A DNA stretch of 64,000 bases from a virus, in IMG/VR virus record IMGVR_UViG_3300046660_000219, positions 62,001 through 126,000 of that record; one strand, 5' to 3'. The position numbers were made by a program, and so were the translations under genes. The notes under the pieces are model-generated. The model made no database searches, was not told where the DNA came from, and saw only the letters and a list, made by a program, of their open reading frames with translations. This document shows positions 34,895-42,465 of this stretch, in pieces; the first letter of the stretch is position 1, and every line of letters starts with the position of its first letter.

Positions 34895-35274
34895 GGCGCG
34901 ACGTCCTGTTGTGTGTGCGGCTTTTCGCAATCTTGCACACCAAGCTGCATGACCAAATTGATGATCAATTCAGCGGCTGCATTGTGATTCGACTGCGCAG
35001 CACGCAGAATGGTTTTGATTTGGAACATGAATTCCAGGCGAGCGGCTGGCGTGAAGGCAGCAATTGGACGCGGCGTGTAATCGGTTGTAACAGGGAAACT
35101 GGTTCGCTTCGCGTATAATTGTACTATTTCGATGAGGCGATCAATGCGCTCATTAAGCTCGTATCGCCCCTTGCGGTCAAATGATCCCTCCCCACATGAA
35201 CCACTACTATTATCTTTCAAGCTACGCAGCCAGCGCATGTCTTCTTGCGGAGTCGCCGTGGTAAGAGCAACCAT
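34891..35274 (-). CDS. Hypothetical protein
   Basis: The protein is 127 residues. The middle is helical (LNERIDRLIEIVQLYAKR), followed by a second helical part (AAELIINLVMQLGV). No membrane span or known motif. The stop overlaps the small membrane gene. Confidence 0.5.
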   Translation of the reverse strand: MVALTTATPQEDMRWLRSLKDNSSGSCGEGSFDRKGRYELNERIDRLIEIVQLYAKRTSFPVTTDYTPRPIAAFTPAARLEFMFQIKTILRAAQSNHNAAAELIINLVMQLGVQDCEKPHTQQDVAP

Positions 35275-35286
35275 GGTGGTTCTTCC

Positions 35287-35928
35287 CTAAGTCAGCTTGA
35301 CGTTATAGTCGTTGAACACGTCCATGAGATCGCGAGCAAATCTGGCTTGGCTCTCCACGTCGAGATTGTCGCGCAGCAAGACTACGCCGCTTGCGTTATG
35401 TGCGTCTCCAATCTCGATCGCTTCTCGGCACAGCGCGGTGAAATCGAAGGCGTCCAAAAAGAAGCCCTCATCAGCGGCTCTGTCAGCACCTACCTTTTCT
35501 AACTGGCGCACCAAGCGTACGAAATGCGAGTACGGGACGGCTTCACCGTCTACCGCTAGCTGGACACTAATGGTACGTTCAGCCGGGCGTCGCCGCGCCT
35601 CGACATGATAATCGCGCACGACCACATCAATTCGTCCTGGTTTAACCGTGGGCGTATTGGTCGCGCTAATCAGGCGCTCCGCAGCTTGCTTGGCTAGTAC
35701 GTCGCTCACGTATTCAGAGAACCGTCCAGCTTTGATTCGCAAGTTAGTTGGGACGCTTTTGACGAAGCTGTCGTAGTAGCCCTGCATGGCCAGACGGGTA
35801 TCAATACCATTGCCTGGGTGTAGTGCGTCAAACAACTGCCATAGTGCAGATGAAAGGGTAACGTGCACTACCTGATCGTTGATCGTGAAGCGACGAAATG
35901 CAGGACTTGAAATCACACCAACGCCCAT
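35287..35928 (-). CDS. Hypothetical protein
   Basis: The protein is 213 residues; alternating strands and helices (RIDVVVRDYHVEARRR, SVQLAVDGEAVPYSHFVRLV) indicate a mixed fold. No signal or membrane span. No recognised family. Neighbours are small accessory genes in the same direction. Confidence 0.5.
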   Translation of the reverse strand: MGVGVISSPAFRRFTINDQVVHVTLSSALWQLFDALHPGNGIDTRLAMQGYYDSFVKSVPTNLRIKAGRFSEYVSDVLAKQAAERLISATNTPTVKPGRIDVVVRDYHVEARRRPAERTISVQLAVDGEAVPYSHFVRLVRQLEKVGADRAADEGFFLDAFDFTALCREAIEIGDAHNASGVVLLRDNLDVESQARFARDLMDVFNDYNVKLT

Positions 35929-35945
35929 GGCTCTTTCCCCTTGAG

Positions 35946-36236
35946 TTATTCCGCGATGCGCCGTACGGCGAACAGGCGGTATTCGTGAAAGTCGATTTGG
36001 TATTGCGCCTCGCCGACCGTAACCAGAAGGCGTCGCAAGTTAGTGATAGTCAAATCGTTCGTGTACTTGCGATCCTTAAGACGACGCTGAATCTGTCGAG
36101 TTACTTCACGACGATGCGGCGTACCTTTATCCAGTGACGGATGATTGTTGGTGGCCTTACGTAGGCGATGCATAGCGTCACTGACCGCGTCGTCGATGGT
36201 GTTGGTAGCGATACGGTCGTCAAGCATGTGTTCCAT
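35946..36236 (-). CDS. Hypothetical basic protein
   Basis: The protein is 96 residues, helical and basic (PHRREVTRQIQRRLKDRK), with a strand pair at the end (YQIDFHEYRLFAV). It could bind nucleic acid, but that is not certain. A second ATG three codons downstream is possible. Confidence 0.45.
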   Translation of the reverse strand: MEHMLDDRIATNTIDDAVSDAMHRLRKATNNHPSLDKGTPHRREVTRQIQRRLKDRKYTNDLTITNLRRLLVTVGEAQYQIDFHEYRLFAVRRIAE

Positions 36237-36255
36237 AGTCTCGTCTTTACCTTTC

Positions 36256-36612
36256 TTAGCTGCGCTCGTCTTGTAGCAGCTTGATCAAGTTCTTGATGTC
36301 GGCCTTGAGTTCTTCTTGCTCTTGATGCGTGAACTCGTTTGCATCCTTGATGCCGCGAGAACAGATCTGCCCGATGATCAATGGCAGGATTAATAGTAGT
36401 GTGACGTGCATCAACACCACGCCAATAATTCTGCCTGGCAGTGTCACCGGGTACATGTCACCATAGCCAACAATGGTGGCTGTTACGCAGGCCCACCACA
36501 GGCTGTCGAGAAAAGGTTTTCCCTCGAAGTGCGCGAACATGGCTGCGCTAACGATCAGAAGCACGAGGTAGTAGAATAGTAACTCTTTGATGGTGTCGAA
36601 GTACTTGTGCAT
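36256..36612 (-). CDS. Phage-encoded potassium channel pore (KcsA-like)
   Basis: The protein is 118 residues: a first membrane span (about 11-28), pore helix (36-46) with the selectivity filter TATIVGYGD (44-52), and an MYPVTLPGR turn as in KcsA, then a second span (about 60-82) and a charged C-terminal helix (96-118). It is a minimal two-span K+ channel subunit that would assemble as a tetramer. The threonine usually next to the VGYGD core is isoleucine here. Insertion in the host membrane could depolarise it. It may act in entry, host takeover or lysis. Phage-borne channels of this type are rarely described; the best-known viral ones are algal-virus Kcv proteins. Confidence 0.85.
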   Translation of the reverse strand: MHKYFDTIKELLFYYLVLLIVSAAMFAHFEGKPFLDSLWWACVTATIVGYGDMYPVTLPGRIIGVVLMHVTLLLILPLIIGQICSRGIKDANEFTHQEQEELKADIKNLIKLLQDERS

Positions 36613-36624
36613 TGGTTGTGCTCT

Positions 36625-37038
36625 CTACTTCAGGAACCACTCGAACCAACGGGTGCGTGGCCTGCTGATCTGCTTAGCCACTTCTGAAGCTTTGAGCGTC
36701 TTACCAATACCGTAGGGCGCGATACACGCGTCACCAATGGCCTTGGCTAGCGCTGTGGCTGGGTGGCCTGCGCACATGGTATGGCTCGATAGAATAGATG
36801 CGACATGATCGCCCGAGCACACGATAACGATACGTGCTGCCGCGTTAGTTGGTTCCCAACGATCGACGACCTTGTGTTGTTTAACCAAGGCACGCACGTC
36901 CACTACCATTTCACCGAACTCATCACCCTCCGGAGCTTGTAGCGTCATATAGTCGCCTGTGCTCTCGATGACAGTCCAGCCTAGAGCAATCCGCTCTAGT
37001 ATTTCGGTGGCGTGATATTCAGCATACTCGGCGTTCAT
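36625..37038 (-). CDS. Hypothetical protein
   Basis: The protein is 137 residues, after GGAGG. Mixed strands and helices with VIVCSGDHVASIL and a conserved-looking CAGHP; no membrane span. It lies 12 bases before the channel gene and may be co-translated. No family recognised. Confidence 0.5.
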   Translation of the reverse strand: MNAEYAEYHATEILERIALGWTVIESTGDYMTLQAPEGDEFGEMVVDVRALVKQHKVVDRWEPTNAAARIVIVCSGDHVASILSSHTMCAGHPATALAKAIGDACIAPYGIGKTLKASEVAKQISRPRTRWFEWFLK

Positions 37039-37041
37039 GCT

Positions 37042-37377
37042 TTAATCCTCCGCCTTGGGTGCGCTGCCCCAAATCACCGACATCTTCATACCGTTTTGCA
37101 GCACGTGCACGGAGGGCCGACCTGGATTTGCACGTGCTTTCGCTATCATTTGAGCGACGTCGTTTTGCTCTGCACGCTTGTTGAAGTACGTCAGAACGCC
37201 GCTAGTAAAGAAGCCGCTAAGCATCAACCCGATTGCTACCCAGCTTTTCCACGTGCGCCCGCCATCAGCTCCTACAATGTAGGAGGCTAACACCCACGTG
37301 TATACGTCTAAACGTGTAGAGTACGACTGTACCAACCACCGGGAAATCTTTCCGCAGATGCTAGTTACTTTTTTCAT
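37042..37377 (-). CDS. Small membrane protein
   Basis: The protein is 111 residues, after GAGGGGT, with ATGA overlap to the upstream gene. Two hydrophobic stretches (about 27-37 and 45-63, with WVAIGLMLSGFFTSGVLTYF the stronger) suggest one or two membrane spans, followed by a soluble tail. It sits two genes upstream of the potassium channel and could be a partner; function unknown. Confidence 0.5.
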   Translation of the reverse strand: MKKVTSICGKISRWLVQSYSTRLDVYTWVLASYIVGADGGRTWKSWVAIGLMLSGFFTSGVLTYFNKRAEQNDVAQMIAKARANPGRPSVHVLQNGMKMSVIWGSAPKAED

Positions 37378-37652
37378 GGTGTAGTACCCCTCATAGTATT
37401 TGTTTCGTGTGATGGTAGCGCCAAGTTCTTTTGAATGGCCTCGGCGATATGCTCGACAGTGTAGCCACGACGCATAGCGTTGGCGATAGCCGTACCCAGC
37501 TCTCTACCTTTGTTGTCGATGCGCGCCTTTTTGTCTCTCCCTTCGTAGCCCGCTCGTATGGCTACGCCCATGACACGGCCACGGCGCACGCGAACCGTGA
37601 TCACGTCATCTTCGTTCATCACGTTGTTCAGTATCACGGTTCCTGGCGTCAT
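37374..37652 (-). CDS. Hypothetical protein
   Basis: The protein is 92 residues, after GGAGAATAGG. Strand-rich start (VITVRVRRGRVMGVAIRAGY) and a helical end (RELGTAIANAMRRGYTVEHIAEAI). The end resembles small nucleic acid or ligand-binding helices but no family is recognised. Its stop overlaps the next start. Confidence 0.48.
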   Translation of the reverse strand: MTPGTVILNNVMNEDDVITVRVRRGRVMGVAIRAGYEGRDKKARIDNKGRELGTAIANAMRRGYTVEHIAEAIQKNLALPSHETNTMRGTTP

Positions 37653-37664
37653 CTACCTATTCTC

Positions 37665-38069
37665 CTAGAACAGCCCGAAACGCTTCTTCGGTTTCGGCTG
37701 CGGTTTGGTGTCCGAAACAGTAGGCTGCGTGGTAGGGGTGGGGGCGTTGACTTTATCGAGACAGTCATTCGTGACCTTGGCTCGATTTTGCCACTTGTCC
37801 TCACGACGTTTGAACGTCGAATGGTTGGCCAGGATAGCACGAAGGTCTTCCGCCGTCACCCCCGCCACAATATCCCCGACCTTGCCCGCTAGATCGGTCG
37901 GCAGGGCCTTGAACGTCCATAAGGACAGGGGTTCGACAGGCGGAGCCTCGACATGCTGACACATGGCCACGTTGAGAACCAACGGCGGCGCAGTGGGCGG
38001 GCGATTCGTCCCACACGCGGCGAGTGACGCCGATACGAAACATAGGCCTACTAAATTAGGGATGCGCAT
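37665..38069 (-). CDS. Probable outer-membrane spanin subunit (Rz1-like lipoprotein)
   Basis: The protein is 134 residues; ATG 38069 follows a TAAAGGTATACGTC leader. A lipoprotein signal peptide ends in the lipobox LAAC with the lipid-bearing Cys at residue 19. The mature part is Pro/Thr-rich with two further Cys. Rz1-like outer-membrane lipoproteins are Pro-rich, which fits. The i-spanin gene is immediately upstream, separated only by a 48-residue Zn-ribbon gene. Together they would join inner and outer membranes after wall digestion and break the envelope, which implies a Gram-negative host. Confidence 0.62.
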   Translation of the reverse strand: MRIPNLVGLCFVSASLAACGTNRPPTAPPLVLNVAMCQHVEAPPVEPLSLWTFKALPTDLAGKVGDIVAGVTAEDLRAILANHSTFKRREDKWQNRAKVTNDCLDKVNAPTPTTQPTVSDTKPQPKPKKRFGLF

Positions 38070-38080
38070 GACGTATACCT

Positions 38081-38227
38081 TTATGGGTGAGGATATTCTG
38101 TGCAGAGTGAATAGGTATGACCGCACTTGTCGCACATACGATGTTCCATGTAGTACGAGGGCCAGCTAATCACTCGGTGATACTTGCTGTGAAACAGGCG
38201 ACACCATATGCGCGCCCAGATATTCAT
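38081..38227 (-). CDS. Small zinc-ribbon protein (48 residues)
   Basis: ATG 38227 overlaps the i-spanin stop as ATGA, and the TAA lies 11 bases before the o-spanin start, so it fits snugly between the two spanin genes. A CDKCGHTYSLC core near the end holds three Cys and a His, suggesting one zinc site. The first half is aromatic and basic (WARIWCRLFHSKYHRV). Too short for most gene callers. Function unknown. Confidence 0.68.
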   Translation of the reverse strand: MNIWARIWCRLFHSKYHRVISWPSYYMEHRMCDKCGHTYSLCTEYPHP

Positions 38228-38655
38228 CGTGGTGCCACAGCGGGTTGCGGAATGGTAGGCGTAGCAGCGTTGGCGTCGTAGAACGACGTGTTGATAGAGT
38301 CGATCAACCAGTTGGCCGTCGTCAGATCGCGCTCACGCACTACCTTTTCAATGATCTTACCACGATCGATGTAGCGAATATCCGTCTTGCTGTCGGCCGA
38401 TGCTAGGTTAGCGTTTTGGTCCAAGAGAGACTTATTGGCCTTCTCTAGTGTTTTGGCTCCGGCCTCCGCGCCGTCTGCCCGCTTCTTCTCGTCGTTGGCG
38501 CGATGCTGCTCTTCGTCGCGCTGTTTCTTCAGGTTCGAAACCTCTTTGACGTGGTTGAGTTGCGTGATCGAGAAACCTGCCGCACCTAAGCTGCCGCCGA
38601 CCAGAAGTAGAGCCGACAAGCCGATGATGATGTATTCTTTGATACCTAATACCAT
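38224..38655 (-). CDS. Probable inner-membrane spanin subunit (Rz-like)
   Basis: The protein is 143 residues; ATG 38655 is chosen so that the N-terminal membrane segment (about 8-29, YIIIGLSALLLVGGSLGAAG) is intact. It is followed by a long Glu/Lys/Arg-rich coiled coil (35-100), as in lambda Rz, and a C-terminal part with NWLIDSINTSFYDA, the kind of segment that meets the o-spanin. No catalytic motif. Position, topology and composition together support i-spanin. Confidence 0.65.
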   Translation of the reverse strand: MVLGIKEYIIIGLSALLLVGGSLGAAGFSITQLNHVKEVSNLKKQRDEEQHRANDEKKRADGAEAGAKTLEKANKSLLDQNANLASADSKTDIRYIDRGKIIEKVVRERDLTTANWLIDSINTSFYDANAATPTIPQPAVAPR

Positions 38656-38665
38656 TTCACTCTCC

Positions 38666-38893
38666 CTAGGCTTGGTGGTTGGCGCGCTGGAGGACCGTGC
38701 GGTGATCAGTGTTGACGCGAGCGTTCGAATCCGCGATCCGTTCCTCGCCACCGATTTCATTCAGAACAATGGTACCATCGGGTTCATACATGCGGAACAC
38801 GTCACCGGCTTCTATCTGCCCGAATTGAGCATCAACGAAGCTACCATTTTTATCTTTTATCTGCACTCGGCGCAGGTTTTCGGGAGTTACCAT
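38666..38893 (-). CDS. Small hypothetical protein
   Basis: The protein is 75 residues. ATG 38893 is chosen because of AAGGA at good spacing; ATG 38911 (after GAGG) is an alternative. A strand-rich fold (RVQIKDKNGSFVDAQFG, DVFRMYEPDGTIV). Preceded by a terminator, so it probably starts a new transcript with the spanins. Confidence 0.5.
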   Translation of the reverse strand: MVTPENLRRVQIKDKNGSFVDAQFGQIEAGDVFRMYEPDGTIVLNEIGGEERIADSNARVNTDHRTVLQRANHQA

Positions 38894-38950
38894 GGTGTCT
38901 AATCCTTGCATCTGAGACAACCTCGCGATTGTCAGGTTCAGATACAAATT

Positions 38951-38982
38951 AAGGGCGTGGAACAATCAAGTTCCACGCCCTT
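38951..38982 (-). terminator. Terminator upstream of spanin group
   Basis: Perfect 13-bp stem AAGGGCGTGGAAC/GTTCCACGCCCTT with a 6-base loop. On the - strand it ends in CTTAATT. It splits the accessory operon ahead of the spanin genes. Confidence 0.78.
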
Positions 38983-39027
38983 CGTAGTACGGTCTCAGTA
39001 TAGGGCTGCCCCGGTACCCTGGTCATG

Positions 39028-39285
39028 TCATCCCCCAACCGCCCTAAGTAGTGGCCGGGTAACAACGATCCCCTCACGATAAAGGGTAAGGCCTAGAGCT
39101 AGTTTGGCCGCCTCATTACGTGAGGGTTGACCAATGCCCGTTACTAGGACGATGACCTTTGGATTGAGGGTCGTATAGACGTCCATGATCGTACCGGGCG
39201 GCACGACTTCGGCGAGTGTCCTTCGCCTTCGATCAATAAAGGTATCAACCTCCTGATCACCAATGTGATAAGCGGAGAACCGCAT
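39028..39285 (-). CDS. Small hypothetical protein
   Basis: The protein is 85 residues; ATG 39285 lies after GGAAGGAG, three bases after the upstream stop. Basic patch (RRRRTL) and strand-rich end. No family recognised. Confidence 0.5.
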   Translation of the reverse strand: MRFSAYHIGDQEVDTFIDRRRRTLAEVVPPGTIMDVYTTLNPKVIVLVTGIGQPSRNEAAKLALGLTLYREGIVVTRPLLRAVGG

Positions 39286-39287
39286 GT

Positions 39288-39632
39288 TCACTCCTTCCAG
39301 TTATCAGCTTGTTCGTTGACCCAGTACAAGCGCCTACGCGGGTTGTCGGGCGTTGGTTCTGGTGTCTCCCACTCGCTAATGACCTTTCCGTCTTTTTCCA
39401 GACGCATAAGGGTAGGGTAGAGAATACTTGCACCCATAGCGCAGCTCTGGGATAGCTCTGTGCCTGACTGCCTAGGGTTATCCATGAGCGATGCCAGCAC
39501 ACGGTCATCGTGCCGACTACGACGCTCCAGCAAAGTTGTGACCGCGTTTTTTGATCGCGTGTTCTTTAGTACCATTATAAGAATGGCCGCAAGTAACAAC
39601 AGACCAAGCCCATCCAGAATAAGTATTGTCAT
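39288..39632 (-). CDS. PadR-like winged-helix protein with N-terminal membrane anchor
   Basis: The protein is 114 residues. Residues 3-22 form one membrane span (LILDGLGLLLLAAILIMVL). Residues 40-105 match a PadR-type winged helix: VLASLMDNPRQSGTELSQ (helix-turn), SILYPTLMRLEKDGKVI (recognition helix and wing) and RRRLYWV. PadR proteins bind DNA as dimers. A membrane-tethered version would be unusual and could couple DNA or another protein to the membrane. No C-terminal dimer domain remains, so it may not act as a classical repressor. Confidence 0.65.
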   Translation of the reverse strand: MTILILDGLGLLLLAAILIMVLKNTRSKNAVTTLLERRSRHDDRVLASLMDNPRQSGTELSQSCAMGASILYPTLMRLEKDGKVISEWETPEPTPDNPRRRLYWVNEQADNWKE

Positions 39633-40063
39633 TTTGCGCCCTCTGGTTCTTCCGTGTCACGTAGTTCTAGCATCGCTAGAATTGAATCCTCCCACCACAG
39701 GTCTTCAGAGAACAGACGATGCGGCAATCGCGTGCAGGAGATTTGCCCGCTTGCCAACGCGATAGTACGCCCCTCTTCTCTATCGACGAAGCGTCCGTGA
39801 CTGGTCACAAAACCTTGCTCGCCACCACCCGTTTCAACGTTACCCGTGATGCGGCCAGCAGCCGAGATGATGTTGCCATGACGGTTTGGTCTATCTACCA
39901 TTAATGTAACAGGTGCAAGACCTTCCCACAACGTGACTTGAATGGCCGCCGCAACAATGCACTCGACATGCTGTTCAATCACAGCCTTACACTTATAATG
40001 CTCTGCCGCCGAAAGAATGTGCGGATAGGGTGGCTGAGATGTCGTAACGTTCTGTGTAGTCAT
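39629..40063 (-). CDS. Hypothetical protein with phage GFVTSHGRFVDR domain
   Basis: The protein is 144 residues; ATG 40063 follows AGGAAG. The segment GEQGFVTSHGRFVDREEGRTIALASGQI belongs to a small domain often seen in phage proteins of unknown role. N-terminal part is helical with Cys (YKCKAVIEQHVECIVAAAI). The start overlaps the upstream gene by about 70 bases. Confidence 0.5.
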   Translation of the reverse strand: MTTQNVTTSQPPYPHILSAAEHYKCKAVIEQHVECIVAAAIQVTLWEGLAPVTLMVDRPNRHGNIISAAGRITGNVETGGGEQGFVTSHGRFVDREEGRTIALASGQISCTRLPHRLFSEDLWWEDSILAMLELRDTEEPEGAK

Positions 40064-40262
40064 GGTCTTCCTCGTCCAGTGCGGCGTAGTAGCGCCGCAC
40101 GGTCTTGCTGATCTGCCGCTTGATCCACCGGCGCGCCTTATGGCCGCAATAGCCTTCGTAGGCATAGCCGTACGACGCCGCCTTGTGGATTGGGTAGACG
40201 TTCTGCGACCGGCCCTTAGACTGGTAGCGCCGGCCGTTGCGCTTGTAGTTGACTTCGGTCAT
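39993..40262 (-). CDS. Small basic protein
   Basis: The protein is 89 residues, after GGAGACACAC. Tyr/Arg/Lys-rich (RNGRRYQSKGRSQN, KARRWIKRQISKTVRRYYA), likely RNA or DNA binding. Its end overlaps the next gene's start by 71 bases in another frame, a fairly long overlap for these genes. Confidence 0.5.
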   Translation of the reverse strand: MTEVNYKRNGRRYQSKGRSQNVYPIHKAASYGYAYEGYCGHKARRWIKRQISKTVRRYYAALDEEDHDYTERYDISATLSAHSFGGRAL

Positions 40263-40332
40263 GTGTGTCTCCACGGCTAGCGGAAATGCTAGCTGAGAGG
40301 CTGTGCATGACATGTTGCGGTTTGCGTACCAT

Positions 40333-41079
40333 TTATTCCATCCGTAACCACGACAGGAACGAGTCCCACGTCTTGTGCCAGAAGCCCTTGGGTTTAGGCT
40401 GCGCTGGCAGCGTCCATTCGACCGTCAACAATTGCGAAGGTAGCGCAGCAGCCCCGTTGTAGGTGACGTACGCACGTGTGCCGAATAGATCCACAGTGTT
40501 TACTATATCCGATCGACGGGCTGCCATACTGGCTAGCGACGTGACGTGCATCGCATGTGGTATCCACAACGTGATTGGCTCATCAGGCTTGTCAACGTCA
40601 ACAACGAATAACCGCAATGGGAATTGCTCGCTACCGTTTTCATTGTCTTCCGCGCGCACTACTTCAAGCACGCAATTATCTCGTGCGCTATCTCGAATAT
40701 GTTTTATCAACAAAAGCGGACGTTCGCCTTCTTTGTAACCTAGATCGCGATGATACTGTTGCATCACAGCCATCGAGTCTTGCCTGACACGACTGTAGCG
40801 ACTGATCTGTACAAGCAACTTGTCACGTCCGCCACGTTCAGGACCACCCGGCACTGTGCGCAGTTGTATTCTACCTTTTTGTGATAAACGCTGTACCGCG
40901 ATGTGCAGCAAGCCGACACTAGGTTCTTTACCGTCCTTCGCGGCTAACGCATGGCGCAAATCGGTAGTGGCGATCCATATGCCCGGCGTGCGTAGCAGAA
41001 CTGACATTAGCCGCTCATCGAAGGTCTGTTTCGCTACCGGAGATTTCACCGGAATGTCAAAGGCGTCGCTTTCGTGCAT
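40333..41079 (-). CDS. Hypothetical protein with winged-helix-like N-terminus
   Basis: The protein is 248 residues, after GAGGAAAATAGT. Residues 20-80 resemble a winged helix (VLLRTPGIWIATTDLRHAL, LLHIAVQRLSQKGRIQL). The rest is mixed beta and alpha with RSDIVNTVDLFGTRAYV and a Pro/Trp-rich tail (PKPKGFWHKTWDSFLSWL). It could be a regulator or host-factor binder. No firm family. Confidence 0.5.
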   Translation of the reverse strand: MHESDAFDIPVKSPVAKQTFDERLMSVLLRTPGIWIATTDLRHALAAKDGKEPSVGLLHIAVQRLSQKGRIQLRTVPGGPERGGRDKLLVQISRYSRVRQDSMAVMQQYHRDLGYKEGERPLLLIKHIRDSARDNCVLEVVRAEDNENGSEQFPLRLFVVDVDKPDEPITLWIPHAMHVTSLASMAARRSDIVNTVDLFGTRAYVTYNGAAALPSQLLTVEWTLPAQPKPKGFWHKTWDSFLSWLRME

Positions 41080-41164
41080 ACTATTTTCCTCTCAGCACTG
41101 TCCGTAGATGCATCGTTCAGTCAACAGTGTACCACAAACGGCAATAGCCGCCAAATGGCGGCCA

Positions 41165-41596
41165 CTACACGTCGTTTTCCGGTGCTTTAGCGGCCTTGTG
41201 TAGGCTCCAATCCTTGCGGATACGTAAGGAACCTTCACGGGCCTTCCACATCTGTTTTTGCATACGGTCAATCTTATTGCGCGCCAGCGCGATCTGACGC
41301 TCGTAGTCACGCGCCTGCGCCTGCATGGCTCTAGAAATAGTAGCGTGCCATGGCTGACGGGTTTTGCCGTACGTAGAGAACTCCACGCGCTCCCCGAAGA
41401 ACTCTGCGACGTATACGCTGTGGCCAGTTAACCGGCTGCGCCCATCATCGTAGTATTTCGGTACCGGAGTGCTCTCATTTTTCAGATAGCGTACTGTGCC
41501 TTGGGCGTCCAAGTACACACGCTTGGCCATGACCACGCGACCCTCTTGTATGAAGTTCTCGTGGTAGCGGTAGACCAGTTGTCCTACATGGAACAT
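41165..41596 (-). CDS. Hypothetical protein
   Basis: The protein is 143 residues from ATG 41596; the site ahead is weak, and a GTG upstream is possible. A beta-rich first half (FHVGQLVYRYHENF, RVVMAKRVYLDAQGTVRYL) and a coiled-coil second half (YERQIALARNKIDRMQKQMW). No family recognised. Confidence 0.45.
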   Translation of the reverse strand: MFHVGQLVYRYHENFIQEGRVVMAKRVYLDAQGTVRYLKNESTPVPKYYDDGRSRLTGHSVYVAEFFGERVEFSTYGKTRQPWHATISRAMQAQARDYERQIALARNKIDRMQKQMWKAREGSLRIRKDWSLHKAAKAPENDV

Positions 41597-41658
41597 CGAC
41601 GTTGTACGTGGTTGAGTAGGTATAGGCAAACCGTACCTCACAAACAGGTAGCGTACCT

Positions 41659-42000
41659 TTATATCACTAGCACATGCTGTTGCAGTTGCATGCGCGATAG
41701 GTCCAACATGGATCGTATCCACATACGGCGATCTAATGCGCGTCTGCGCATTTCCGCGCGCCGCAACATTGGATTGGTAGGCAGTGCTGGCTTGTACGTA
41801 AAAGTCACCGTCAAGATATCGCCTTTATTCAGTGGCGGATCTACTATTACAGAACCTGTGCTGCCGTACAATACCTTAAATGGTGTAGTACCATTCCATT
41901 TTTCATTACGAACAACCCCAGGATGGTACAAACGCTCGGCGTAACGCTCAGCATGCGCACGCTCGTAAATGGAACGCACTACGTCGCTAATTCGGCGCAT
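41659..42000 (-). CDS. Hypothetical protein
   Basis: The protein is 113 residues; ATG 42000 follows AAAAAGG. Basic helical ends and a beta middle (GSVIVDPPLNKGDILTVTFTYK). It overlaps the upstream gene by 14 bases. Unknown function. Confidence 0.5.
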   Translation of the reverse strand: MRRISDVVRSIYERAHAERYAERLYHPGVVRNEKWNGTTPFKVLYGSTGSVIVDPPLNKGDILTVTFTYKPALPTNPMLRRAEMRRRALDRRMWIRSMLDLSRMQLQQHVLVI

Positions 42001-42232
42001 CTGTGATACCTTTTTCGTCAACCATCGGCGGAATCATGGGGCCGATAACATAATCAGCCGCGTCCTCGTACGTACTAAGGTCGCTCTCCACGACAGGTAC
42101 GTCGAAACCGACGAAGTACCACACCGGCTCCGCGTGCGTGTGACCGTTCATTTCCACGCCGTAGTACGCCACGAACCATTCCGGTCTTTGCCAAGCCGGT
42201 ACCTTTATCCAATAGTAACCATACGGTCTCAT
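41987..42232 (-). CDS. Hypothetical aromatic protein
   Basis: The protein is 81 residues, Trp/Tyr/Pro-rich (YGYYWIKVPAWQRPEWFV, EPVWYFVGFDV). Start overlaps the upstream stop (ATGA) and it has no SD of its own, so it depends on coupling. Unknown function. Confidence 0.5.
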   Translation of the reverse strand: MRPYGYYWIKVPAWQRPEWFVAYYGVEMNGHTHAEPVWYFVGFDVPVVESDLSTYEDAADYVIGPMIPPMVDEKGITDAPN

Positions 42233-42465
42233 TTTGCTATACCCAACGCTGTTTGAATGATCAGTTGTTGCTCACGACGTCCGCGCTCGTAAGCTTCTTG
42301 CATTAATTGCGCGATGCGCTCTGCGGAGAGCGGCACGTTCGGGTGCATTGACTGCTGTTGATCGACTGGATTAACCCAGCCCTGATCATTATGCAGGCGG
42401 CGGTATAGGACACCGTCCTTTTCGTAGTATTTCGTGTGACCTGGGCCGCGTGGTACGTCAGACAT
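42229..42465 (-). CDS. Small hypothetical protein
   Basis: The protein is 78 residues, polar with a helical end (AERIAQLMQEAYERGRREQQLII). Stop and start overlap with the neighbours. Unknown function. Confidence 0.5.
   Translation of the reverse strand: MSDVPRGPGHTKYYEKDGVLYRRLHNDQGWVNPVDQQQSMHPNVPLSAERIAQLMQEAYERGRREQQLIIQTALGIAK

Noticed and set aside
34734-34943. 69-residue frame on the - strand
   Set aside because: Superseded by the 46-residue membrane protein in another frame, which has a ribosome binding site and ATGA coupling.
37374-37652. Ribonucleotide reductase C-terminal-like or TSCPD-like domain
   Set aside because: Similarity is limited to a helical segment and lacks the Cys and Asp residues expected of that domain.
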